The notes beneath the pieces are model-generated. The model was not told where the DNA came from, did no database searches, and saw only the letters and a list, made by a program, of their open reading frames with translations. Position numbers and translations under genes: made by a program. Positions 56,975 through 64,000 of a DNA stretch of 64,000 nt are shown here, piece by piece; the first letter of the stretch is position 1; every line of letters starts with the position of its first letter. Origin of the DNA: Zophobihabitans entericus (GTDB taxonomy: Bacteria; Pseudomonadota; Gammaproteobacteria; Enterobacterales; Orbaceae); assembly GCF_011745665.1 (NCBI RefSeq), contig NZ_CP050253.1, positions 1,153,418 to 1,217,417 on the forward strand, written 5' to 3'.

Positions 56975-58420
56975 TTATCCTATATCCTGTTGAGTCACAA
57001 GATGTGACTTTTTACCAAATTGGTTACCCACAACAAAAGCAATTAATCCAAAGCAGAGTGTTGGTACAATTGGGTGAAAATCAAAAATCTTAATATTTTG
57101 GCTGGCAAGGATAATATAACTACCAGCACCAATAATCATTGAACTGAGTGCGCCACAGGCATTGGCTTTTTTCCAGTATAAACCAAGCACGAGTGGCCAT
57201 AAGAACACCGCTTCTAAACCACCAAAAGCAAGCAGGTTGAGCCAGATAATCATCTCTGGTGGATTCCAGGCAGCAACAATCAGTAAAGCACCAAACACAA
57301 AGGTAATAAATACTGATAAACGAGTTAAATTTTTATCACTATATTGACTCGTTGGTTTGATACTGAGCAGTAAATCTTTAATTAACACTGACGAAACTTG
57401 TAATAACTGGGAGTTAATGGTGGACATAATTGCTGCCAGAGGAGCTGCCAGAAAAATACCCGCAGCCAGTGGTGGCAGAACCTGAATAATAAGTTGTGGA
57501 ATCACCTGATCAGGAATGGTTAAGTCTGGTAGAATCACCCGACCTAAAGCGCCGGCAAGGTGCATTGTAAACATGATGATGGTAACCACAACAGTTCCAA
57601 TAATGATTCCCTGATGAACCGCTTTACTATCTTTATACGCCATGCATCGTACCGCAGTATGAGGCAGACCAACCACACCAAAGCAGACCAGCACCCAGAA
57701 AGAAGCCATAAAAGGGAAGTCCATAAAATTATTTGGGCCTTCAGGTGTTAACAGTGCCGGATCTATCGCTTTTAAAGATGAAATTGCGTGATCAATGCCA
57801 CCGGCTGCATAAATAATGGCTGCCAGCAGTAAAACAGCCCCGATGATCATCACTAAGCCTTGAAAAGCATCGTTTAGGATACTGGCTCTAAATCCACCAA
57901 AAGCGGTATAAATGACTGTACCAATTCCAAAGATGAGTAATCCGACATCATAAGGAATTCCTGCTGTTTCAAGCAGTCTGGCACCACCAACAAACTGAAC
58001 GGTCATCGCACCAATAAAAGCGACTACGATTGCGATGCTGGCAAACCAGACAATCAAACGGCTACGGTAATGGGCATAAAGCATATCGCTCAGTGTGATG
58101 GCATTATATTTACGTGCCAAAATAGCAAATTTTTTACCTAAAATACCTAGTGATAAGAGAACTGTGGGTACCTGAATCATAGCCAGCAGAACCCAGCCCA
58201 GACCAAATTTATATGCTGCGCCCGGGCCACCGATAAATGAACTGGCACTAATATAAGTAGCGGCTAGTGTCATCGCCAGTAAAAAGCCACCCATAGTGCG
58301 ATTACCAATAAAGTAATCAGTAAATTGATTCACTTTTTTACGTTTAATATAAGCGTAAACGGATAAAGAGAAGACGAGAATTAAATAGAGAATTAACGGA
58401 ATAAGAATATCAATATTCAT
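56975..58420 (-). CDS. panF: Sodium/pantothenate symporter
   Basis: A 481-residue solute:sodium symporter (E. coli 483) with about 13 hydrophobic segments. [41 protein letters not shown] and [18 protein letters not shown] are the SSS-family sodium-site and signature stretches. It imports pantothenate for coenzyme A synthesis. It follows yhdT by 14 bases and is followed by prmA after four. Confidence 0.95.
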   Translation of the reverse strand: MNIDILIPLILYLILVFSLSVYAYIKRKKVNQFTDYFIGNRTMGGFLLAMTLAATYISASSFIGGPGAAYKFGLGWVLLAMIQVPTVLLSLGILGKKFAILARKYNAITLSDMLYAHYRSRLIVWFASIAIVVAFIGAMTVQFVGGARLLETAGIPYDVGLLIFGIGTVIYTAFGGFRASILNDAFQGLVMIIGAVLLLAAIIYAAGGIDHAISSLKAIDPALLTPEGPNNFMDFPFMASFWVLVCFGVVGLPHTAVRCMAYKDSKAVHQGIIIGTVVVTIIMFTMHLAGALGRVILPDLTIPDQVIPQLIIQVLPPLAAGIFLAAPLAAIMSTINSQLLQVSSVLIKDLLLSIKPTSQYSDKNLTRLSVFITFVFGALLIVAAWNPPEMIIWLNLLAFGGLEAVFLWPLVLGLYWKKANACGALSSMIIGAGSYIILASQNIKIFDFHPIVPTLCFGLIAFVVGNQFGKKSHLVTQQDIG

Positions 58421-58434
58421 AATTATTATGTTCT

Positions 58435-58674
58435 TTATTGAGAATCTGGTTCTAAGGAGATATTTTTAAATTTGAAACGCACGGCGATGTAACAGGCGAG
58501 CACAAACCCTAGTGGCACAAATACACAAGAGACTTCAAACCAGAGCGGCAGACCTGTAATTCCAGGCTCACTACCCAAACAGTACGCAGTAATTAACCAG
58601 GCCAGTAAATATAAAATAGTTAAGAGCAAAGAAAGCACTGCTTCTTTATTTGCTTGTAAATATCGTTTATCCAT
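58435..58674 (-). CDS. yhdT: YhdT-family small membrane protein
   Basis: A 79-residue protein (E. coli 80) with two membrane helices and the conserved PGITGLPLWFEVSCVFVPLGFV loop-helix. It starts MDKRYLQANKEA, matching the E. coli MDTRFVQAHKEA; a longer start at 58698 is not supported. It always sits before panF in relatives and may assist the symporter, but its role is not established. Confidence 0.9.
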   Translation of the reverse strand: MDKRYLQANKEAVLSLLLTILYLLAWLITAYCLGSEPGITGLPLWFEVSCVFVPLGFVLACYIAVRFKFKNISLEPDSQ

Positions 58675-58800
58675 AGGTGTTTTAACCGAAGAGAACAAGG
58701 CATTAGATTAAAAGAAAGTCGCTTAATTAGCAAGTCGGAGAAATTAAGGGCTATGTGCTTAATTATAGAATTTGTATTAATTGATAAATAAAATAATATT

Positions 58801-58819
58801 GATAATAATTCTCATTTAT
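58801..58819. promoter_or_regulatory. Fur box
   Basis: GATAATAATTCTCATTTAT matches 13 of 19 positions of the Fur consensus GATAATGATAATCATTATC, including GATAAT and TCATT half-sites. It lies 49 bases before the binding-protein start, so the transporter is probably repressed by Fe-Fur. The rest of the 58675-58867 gap shows nothing else definite. Confidence 0.8.
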
Positions 58820-58867
58820 AATAAATTACTGCATTATCTTTCTTGACCACAAAATGGAATCATTAAT

Positions 58868-60004
58868 ATGAAGAGTAATAAAGCATTGACTAAAACATTT
58901 GCTGCGGTAGCACTCTCAATTGGTTGCCTGTTTTCTTCAATGGCGATGGCAAAAACAGTTGTAGATATTGTTGGGCGTGAAGTAGAAGTGCCGGAGCAAG
59001 TGAATCGCATTTTACTTGGTGAAGGGCGTATTATTCACTCTTTAGCGTTACTTGAAGGTGATAAACCTTTTGCCCGTATTGCTGGCTGGCAGGGTGACTT
59101 CCGCAAACTGGATACACAAAACTATGAAGTGTATAGAGAGAAGTTTCCGGAAATTGATAAGATTCCTTTGATTGGTAATACTACAGAAGACAGCATCAGT
59201 GCTGAGAAAGTCTTAACGTTAAATCCGGATATTGCCGTATTTGGTTTATCAGGTCATGGTCCGGGCAGAGATAGCCAATTAGTTAAATTACTTGAGAGTT
59301 CTGGTGTACCGGTGATTTTTGTCGATTTCCGTTCTTACCCAATGAAAAACACTATTCCAAGTATGCGTTTACTGGGTGATGCACTAAACCGTGAAGCAGA
59401 AGCGACTCGTTATATCAATTTCTATGAAGAAAATTTAAAGCGAGTGACTGACGTAGTAAACCCAATCCCTGAAGATCAGCGTACGACTGTATTTATCGAA
59501 TTAAAAGCCGCAACCAGTGAAGACTGCTGTTCAACAGCGGGTAACGGTAATATGGGCGAGTTTATTGATGCCGCTGGTGGCTTAAATATCTCTAAAAGTT
59601 TACTACCTGCAACACTTGGTCACGTGAATCTTGAAAAAATTATTGCAGTTGATCCACAAGTTTATATTGTTAGTGGGACACAGGCACCTGATTCTAAAAA
59701 TATTGGCGCTAAACTTGGTGCTTTAGTAACAGAAGATCAAAGTCGTGCAACAGCTGCTGCTGTATTTGACCGTAATGGTATCCGTGATTTAACTGCAGTA
59801 AAAACTAAGAATACTCATGCAATTTGGCATGGTTATTATAACTCTGCCTATAACATCTTAGCGATTCAGGCCTTTGCTAAATGGTTCTATCCGGAAAAAT
59901 TTGCTGATTTAGATCCAAAGCAAACCATGAATGAATTATATAGTGAGTTCTTAGCCGTTGAACCAAGAGGGACATTCTGGGTTGATAATTACACTGCAGA
60001 ATAA
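58868..60004 (+). CDS. Iron-complex ABC transporter, periplasmic binding protein
   Basis: A 378-residue class III (TroA/FecB-like) binding protein. The signal peptide ends SSMAMAK. The mature part starts VVDIVGREVEVPEQVNRILLGEGR, typical of the family, and contains an unusual EDCCSTAGNGNMGEFIDAAGG stretch. It delivers ferric siderophore, haem or a corrinoid to the permease downstream; the iron class is inferred from the Fur box and FecCD partner. No strong ribosome site, only GGAA 10 bases before ATG 58868. Confidence 0.88.
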   Translation: MKSNKALTKTFAAVALSIGCLFSSMAMAKTVVDIVGREVEVPEQVNRILLGEGRIIHSLALLEGDKPFARIAGWQGDFRKLDTQNYEVYREKFPEIDKIPLIGNTTEDSISAEKVLTLNPDIAVFGLSGHGPGRDSQLVKLLESSGVPVIFVDFRSYPMKNTIPSMRLLGDALNREAEATRYINFYEENLKRVTDVVNPIPEDQRTTVFIELKAATSEDCCSTAGNGNMGEFIDAAGGLNISKSLLPATLGHVNLEKIIAVDPQVYIVSGTQAPDSKNIGAKLGALVTEDQSRATAAAVFDRNGIRDLTAVKTKNTHAIWHGYYNSAYNILAIQAFAKWFYPEKFADLDPKQTMNELYSEFLAVEPRGTFWVDNYTAE

Positions 60005-60135
60005 TGAAGAGAATTATTTCTATACCAACTAAATAAATATAGCGACCGATGTCTGGTCGCTAATCTTTTTTATAGTGATTTATAAAATAAACAGTCATAA
60101 CTATAAGATTGAGCAATTTTGGAAGCAGACGACCG

Positions 60136-61230
60136 ATGGATAATAGTCATTTAACAGAAAATAAAGATAGTTTGATTTCCCGGCAGCAACAGGGACAAAA
60201 ATTTTTAAGCCATTATCAAAAATTATTAAAATATCGTATCGGTATTTTATTACTTTTTGTCGTTATGATTTTTATTTCGCTGGTGCTGGATTTTGTTTTA
60301 GGACCGGCGGGTTTATCTCTGGAAACACTCTGGAATGCGCTGGTTTCTCAAAATAGTGTAACAGCTAATATTCGTACCATTGTCTGGGATATCCGTCTGC
60401 CATATGCGTTAATGGCTATTGTAGTTGGGATGGCGCTTGGGCTTGCGGGTGCCGAAATGCAGACCATTTTAAATAACCCACTTGCCAGCCCGTTTACGCT
60501 TGGACTCTCTGACGCAGCTGCGTTTGGTGCTGCACTGGCAATTGTTTTAGATATCTCTATTCCGGGCGTTCCGGGTCAGTGGATTATCTCGGTTAATGCT
60601 TTCCTGTTTGCGGTGCTGGCTGCGCTGATGCTTGATTTGGTAACGCGTCGTTCTCGGGTGTCGAGTGCAGGTATTGTTCTGTTTGGTATTGCTCTGGTCT
60701 TTACTTTCAAAGCGCTGGTTTCAATGATGCAATTTATTGCTACAGAAGACACTTTACAAGGCTTAGTATTTTGGACAATGGGTAATTTAACTCGTTCTAA
60801 CTGGGTTAAAATTGGTATCTTATTTGCGATTTTCTGTGTGTTATTTATCTGGTCTATGACAAACTCATGGAAGCTAACAGCACTGCGTTTAGGTGAAGAC
60901 AGAGCAGTGAGCTTTGGTATTGATACGAAGAAACTGCGTTTAAGCACTTTGCTAAGAGTGAGTCTGCTGTCAGCGACGGCAGTTGCCTTTGTTGGTCCAA
61001 TTGGCTTTATTGGTCTTGTAGCTCCTCATATTGCCAGAATTTTATTTGGTGAAGATCACCGTTTCTATCTGCCGGCTAGTGCCCTGGTTGGTGCCATTGT
61101 ACTGTCACTGGCTTCTATCGTGTCTAAAAACTTACTGCACGGTGTGATTATTCCGGTTGGTATTGTTACTGCTCTGGTTGGTGTGCCGTTCTTTATGAGT
61201 ATTATTTTACGTTATAGAGGGCGAGTGTAA
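60136..61230 (+). CDS. Iron-complex ABC transporter, FecCD-type permease
   Basis: A 364-residue permease with about ten helices. An unusually long cytoplasmic N-terminus (about 40 residues) precedes the first helix. It has GLSDAAAFGAALAIV, the LGxDxAxxxG-type coupling loop as LGEDRAVSFGI, and GPIGFIGLVAPHIARILFGEDHRFYLPASALVGA, the BtuC/FecCD signatures. ATG 60136 has GGAAG upstream; TTG 60109 is an alternative. Its stop overlaps the ATPase start by one base. Confidence 0.93.
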   Translation: MDNSHLTENKDSLISRQQQGQKFLSHYQKLLKYRIGILLLFVVMIFISLVLDFVLGPAGLSLETLWNALVSQNSVTANIRTIVWDIRLPYALMAIVVGMALGLAGAEMQTILNNPLASPFTLGLSDAAAFGAALAIVLDISIPGVPGQWIISVNAFLFAVLAALMLDLVTRRSRVSSAGIVLFGIALVFTFKALVSMMQFIATEDTLQGLVFWTMGNLTRSNWVKIGILFAIFCVLFIWSMTNSWKLTALRLGEDRAVSFGIDTKKLRLSTLLRVSLLSATAVAFVGPIGFIGLVAPHIARILFGEDHRFYLPASALVGAIVLSLASIVSKNLLHGVIIPVGIVTALVGVPFFMSIILRYRGRV

Positions 61231-61997
61231 TGACAAAGGGATTAACGGTATCACATCTGACCACTGGTTATGGCCACAAAAATATTATTACAGATCTGAA
61301 TCTATCGACTTTACCTAAAAATAAGGTTGTTGCTCTGCTGGGGCCAAATGGTAGTGGTAAATCAACTCTTTTACGAGCGCTGGCGGGATTAAATAAAGCC
61401 ACAGGTAAAATCGTTTATGATGGTCTGGATTTTATGCAATGCCCGTTTGTTGAGCGTGCCAGACGAGTTGTGTATTTACCACAATCGTTACCGGCAGGGG
61501 TGCATTTAAGAGTGCTTGAATCAGTGATTGTTGCTCAGCGTGCCAGTAATTTTCAGGCAACTGATGAAAACGCGATTCTTGACGTCTTAGCCAGACTGGG
61601 TATTACTCATTTAACGCTCAGTTATTTAGATGAACTATCCGGCGGACAGAAGCAGTTGGTTGGGCTCGCTCAATCTTTAATTCGTAAGCCAGATATTTTA
61701 CTGCTTGATGAACCACTTAGCGCGCTTGACCTGAATTACCAGTTCCATGTGATGGATATGGTAAAAAAAGAGACCGTTCAGCGCGATATGGTGACCGTGA
61801 TTGTTGTGCACGATATTAATATTGCATTGCGTCATGCAGATTATATTGTGATGCTAAAGCATGGTGGACTGATTGCAGAAGGTATTCCGTGTGAGGTGAT
61901 TACACCAGAGAATCTGGCAACAGTGTATGGTGTACAAGGGCGGATTGAATATTGCTCGAGGGGCTACCCGCAAGTGTTGGTTGATGGGTTAATCTAG
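61230..61997 (+). CDS. Iron-complex ABC transporter, ATPase
   Basis: A 255-residue FecE/BtuD-type ATPase. Walker A is GPNGSGKST, Q-loop around LPQSLP, signature ELSGGQKQL, Walker B DILLLDEPLSALD, H-loop VVHDINIALRHAD. ATG 61230 overlaps the permease stop, giving translational coupling. Third gene of the binding protein-permease-ATPase operon. No terminator was found; repeat element C begins 31 bases after the stop. Confidence 0.95.
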   Translation: MTKGLTVSHLTTGYGHKNIITDLNLSTLPKNKVVALLGPNGSGKSTLLRALAGLNKATGKIVYDGLDFMQCPFVERARRVVYLPQSLPAGVHLRVLESVIVAQRASNFQATDENAILDVLARLGITHLTLSYLDELSGGQKQLVGLAQSLIRKPDILLLDEPLSALDLNYQFHVMDMVKKETVQRDMVTVIVVHDINIALRHADYIVMLKHGGLIAEGIPCEVITPENLATVYGVQGRIEYCSRGYPQVLVDGLI

Positions 61998-62110
61998 TTG
62001 CGTACCGGGGCATGTATTTTTGGTGCGGTGTTTGATATTAGCGTGGGTTTGGGGCGGACTGCGCCGCCCATGCGTAATATTTTTTGTATAGTGTTTATAT
62101 AAGCCTTGTT

Positions 62111-62186
62111 AAGCGCCACTGCTCTCTGGAATTTGCGAGAAGGGATGCAAGTGTGCCATCGCAAATTCCAGAGAGCAGCGACACTT
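62111..62186. repeat. Covarying hairpin inside element C
   Basis: Left arm 62111-62137 and right arm 62160-62186 pair at 24 of 27 positions around a 22-base loop with GGGATGCAAGTGTGCCAT, the same loop as in copy B. Two stem positions differ from B on both arms, keeping the pairing (A-T to G-C and C-G to T-A). Confidence 0.92.
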
Positions 62187-62296
62187 CTGTCATCTCTTAA
62201 CATTTTTAACTTCTTAATCTCTTCCTTTCAAAAAACTCAGTATCTTTCTGAAATAAAATTTACCTAAAATCTTATTGATGGCTCTATCATTATTTA

Positions 62297-62387
62297 GAAA
62301 ATAGAAAATAGAAAATAGAAAATAGAAAATAGAAAATAGAAAATAGAAAATAGAAAATAGAAAATAGAAAATAGAAAATAGAAAATA
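62297..62387. repeat. Heptanucleotide tandem repeat, 13 copies
   Basis: GAAAATA repeated exactly 13 times (91 bp) within the AT-rich spacer of element C. Copy B has no counterpart array. Confidence 0.97.
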
Positions 62388-62470
62388 AATTTAATTAAAT
62401 CAATGTATTATTTTTATTTAATTTTTAAAGATAAAATATTCTGGTAATTAAAGAGAAATTTGATAGTTTG

Positions 62471-62500
62471 TCTTTGTCTTTGTCTTTGTCTTTGTCTTTG
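62471..62500. repeat. Hexanucleotide tandem repeat, 5 copies
   Basis: TCTTTG repeated five times after a partial TTTG. In copy B the matching place has a single TTTGTCTTT, so the array expanded in copy C. Confidence 0.95.
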
Positions 62501-62543
62501 ATTTTGAATTTTTGTTGTTATTACATATTGAGTCTGTGATGCA

Positions 62544-62623
62544 GTGATTGATGGAGAGCGTACCTCATAGGTCTTAGCGAGCCCTCGAGCGGGTGCCTAT
62601 GGGGTGCGGTAGGCCATCAAGTC
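62544..62623. repeat. 80-nt highly conserved block of element C
   Basis: Matches 54224-54303 at 78 of 80 positions. The two differences are T-to-C changes in the middle (GTCTTCGAGC to GCCCTCGAGC). A CCTCATAGG / CCTATGGGG stem can form. Confidence 0.9.
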
Positions 62624-62821
62624 CCACAGAACCTGCAACAACACAAAAAGATACACGCCAGCGGGGCGTGCCCCGCAACCCCCCCCAGCTAATAACAGAA
62701 CCTGACCTAAAACATTGCGCCCGGGCGGCGCAGTCCGCCCCAAACCCCACGCTAATATCAAACACTAACTTCAAATAAATCAAAAACTTAAATTTATAAC
62801 CCTTTGATTTATTTGAGGAAA

Positions 62822-63595
62822 TTATTTGATTGAGTTGTTTGAGATATGTAACTTAAAATTCTGCAATTTCAGCTGTGAATGAATATCTTTATTGATTTTA
62901 TTATCCGTCACCACATCAGTAAAAGATGACATAGCAATGGATGAAAACAGAGAATAAGAGCCATATTTACTGCTATCGGCCACTAAAATTACCCGATTAG
63001 CTTTTTCGGCAATGCTGGCTTTCACCAGCGCTTTTTCTTCTGTTGGTGCGGTAATGCCTTTCTCCAGACTCCAGGAATTACAACTAATAAAAGCAATATC
63101 CGGATTGATTTGACGAAGTAATAACCGACCATGTTCACCGATGCAGGACTGGCTACTGTCATCGATTTTACCACCAATAATCGTCACTTCAATCTGCTTA
63201 AATTCAGATAAAAAAAGGGCAATGTGCAAATCAGAAGTGATCACGCGCAGTGGCATATGCGTCAGGCGACGTGCTATCTCAAGCGTTGTGGTGCCAGCAT
63301 CTAAAATAATTGAATCACCCGCCAGCACAAAGCTCGCTGCGATATCAGCAATCGATTGTTTTTCTGACTGATTACGGTGAATTTTTTCATACGTGGTGGG
63401 TTGAGCCGGAATAAAGCGATTAATCGTCACGCCACCGTGGGTACGATTAATCACGCCTTGCTCATCAAGTTTAATCAGGTCACGACGAATCGTAGCAGGA
63501 GAAGCCTTGATAGCTATAACTAAATCTTCAACAGTGACCAGATTATGCTCTTTCAGATAATCCATAATCTGGTCTAAACGATTATGCTTACTCAC
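62822..63595 (-). CDS. DeoR-family transcriptional regulator
   Basis: A 257-residue repressor. The N-terminal helix-turn-helix is [38 protein letters not shown], the DeoR signature, and the C-terminal sugar-phosphate sensor domain has [18 protein letters not shown] and [13 protein letters not shown]. It lies 13 bases after a pdxA2-like gene on the same strand. DeoR regulators occur beside the four-carbon sugar-acid genes (threonate/erythronate) of which PdxA2 is part, so it likely senses a phosphorylated intermediate. Confidence 0.9.
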   Translation of the reverse strand: MSKHNRLDQIMDYLKEHNLVTVEDLVIAIKASPATIRRDLIKLDEQGVINRTHGGVTINRFIPAQPTTYEKIHRNQSEKQSIADIAASFVLAGDSIILDAGTTTLEIARRLTHMPLRVITSDLHIALFLSEFKQIEVTIIGGKIDDSSQSCIGEHGRLLLRQINPDIAFISCNSWSLEKGITAPTEEKALVKASIAEKANRVILVADSSKYGSYSLFSSIAMSSFTDVVTDNKINKDIHSQLKLQNFKLHISNNSIK

Positions 63596-63608
63596 AATTA
63601 ACTCACGC

Positions 63609-64000
63609 CTACGCCAGCTGTGCGGCTAAACGAATGGATTCAATCATACTGTCAGCTTTAGCGATACCTTTCCAGGCGATATCAAAAGCGGTACCGTGAT
63701 CGGCGGAAGTACGAATAAATGGTAAGCCTGCTGCAATATTTACTCCATCATAAAAGCCCAGTAGTTTTAGTGGGATATGCCCCTGATCGTGATACATCGC
63801 CACAACCATATCAAACTTACCTTCATGCGTTTGTAAAAACACCGTATCGGGTGGGCAAGGGCCGGTAACATCTATACCCTTTGCTCGCATTGCCTCAATC
63901 GCGGGTGTAACAAATTTAATCTCTTCATCACCAAACAAGCCATTTTCACCAGCATGTGGATTGACACCAGCCACAGCAATACGCGGATGAGCATAACCGA
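63609..64000 (-). CDS. PdxA2-like 4-phosphate dehydrogenase (5' part outside the window)
   Basis: The last 130 residues of a PdxA-family enzyme; the frame is open to the right edge. It contains [50 protein letters not shown] and the closing [18 protein letters not shown], which carry metal-binding histidines and aspartates of 4-hydroxythreonine-4-phosphate dehydrogenase. The coupled DeoR regulator suggests the catabolic PdxA2 form (D-threonate/D-erythronate 4-phosphate) rather than vitamin B6 PdxA, which in E. coli sits with ksgA. This is inference from context. Confidence 0.85.
   Translation of the reverse strand, partial: GYAHPRIAVAGVNPHAGENGLFGDEEIKFVTPAIEAMRAKGIDVTGPCPPDTVFLQTHEGKFDMVVAMYHDQGHIPLKLLGFYDGVNIAAGLPFIRTSADHGTAFDIAWKGIAKADSMIESIRLAAQLA

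Larger units (their letters stand above)
62028..62765. repeat. Mosaic GC-rich repeat element, copy C (long, MITE-like)
   Basis: About 738 bp with near-perfect terminal inverted repeats. The left end 62028-62084 and the complement of the right end 62709-62765 both read GTGTTTGATATTAGCGTGG, then GTTTGGGGCGGACTGC, then GCCGCCC, with one inserted base and a few changes further in. Between them lie the covarying hairpin, an AT-rich spacer with two microsatellites, the 80-nt conserved block and one GC-rich unit. No transposase or conserved gene is inside. It lies between convergent ATPase and DeoR genes; 62766-62821 shows nothing else. Confidence 0.87.

Noticed and set aside
62297-62500. Tandem repeats considered as a CRISPR array
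   Set aside because: Units are 6-7 bp with no spacers and no cas genes nearby; they are simple microsatellites.

Overview
The window is ordinary bacterial chromosome from an AT-rich gammaproteobacterium. Several blocks keep the Escherichia coli gene order: thrS-infC-rpmI-rplT-pheM-pheS-pheT-ihfA, yhdT-panF-prmA-dusB-fis, oxyR-fabR and argE/argCBGH. Low GC, an unfused QueF, a ManO-type mannose PTS operon and many sugar-acid genes would fit an Orbaceae gut symbiont (Gilliamella-like). That placement is inference; I could not search a database. No prophage, transposase, CRISPR array, rRNA or tRNA gene was seen.

Layout: (0-4 kb) the end of an unidentified gene, the 4.5S SRP RNA, then a sugar-acid cassette (MFS transporter, enolase-superfamily dehydratase, divergent GntR regulator) around a 38-bp perfect palindrome. 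(4-11 kb) a shikimate dehydrogenase homologue, a Gfo/Idh/MocA oxidoreductase, a secreted adhesin-like protein and two tandem YdiN-like transporters. (11-17 kb) arginine biosynthesis, argE divergent from argCBGH over two ARG boxes. (17-30 kb) oxyR-fabR, creD, an NhaD-type antiporter, the alpha-2-macroglobulin/pbpC pair and ndk. (30-35 kb) potF behind a structured leader and a second sugar-acid cassette paralogous to the first. (35-42 kb) manXYZ-manO-manA, a HAD phosphatase, and alx behind a yybP-ykoY manganese riboswitch. (42-50 kb) the thrS-to-ihfA translation block, with an anticodon-like hairpin before thrS, an AUU-started infC and the pheM attenuator. (50-52 kb) queF-queC-yhhQ with two separate preQ1-I riboswitches. 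(52-58.7 kb) a lipoprotein, deoD, and the fis-dusB-prmA-panF-yhdT block. (58.8-62 kb) a Fur-boxed iron-type ABC transporter. (62.8-64 kb) a DeoR regulator and a truncated pdxA2-like gene.

The least explained content is a family of GC-rich, non-coding, MITE-like mosaic elements with three members, at about 10.9, 53.8 and 62.0 kb. All three lie between convergently transcribed genes. The two long copies share a 27-nt-arm hairpin with compensatory base changes, an 80-nt block identical at 78 positions, and inverted-repeat ends. One copy also carries 13 x 7-bp and 5 x 6-bp tandem repeats, the other three 63-64-bp tandem units.

RNA-based regulation is dense: two preQ1 switches, a Mn switch, a Phe leader peptide with attenuator, a possible ThrRS operator and an uncharacterised potF leader all lie within about 21 kb.
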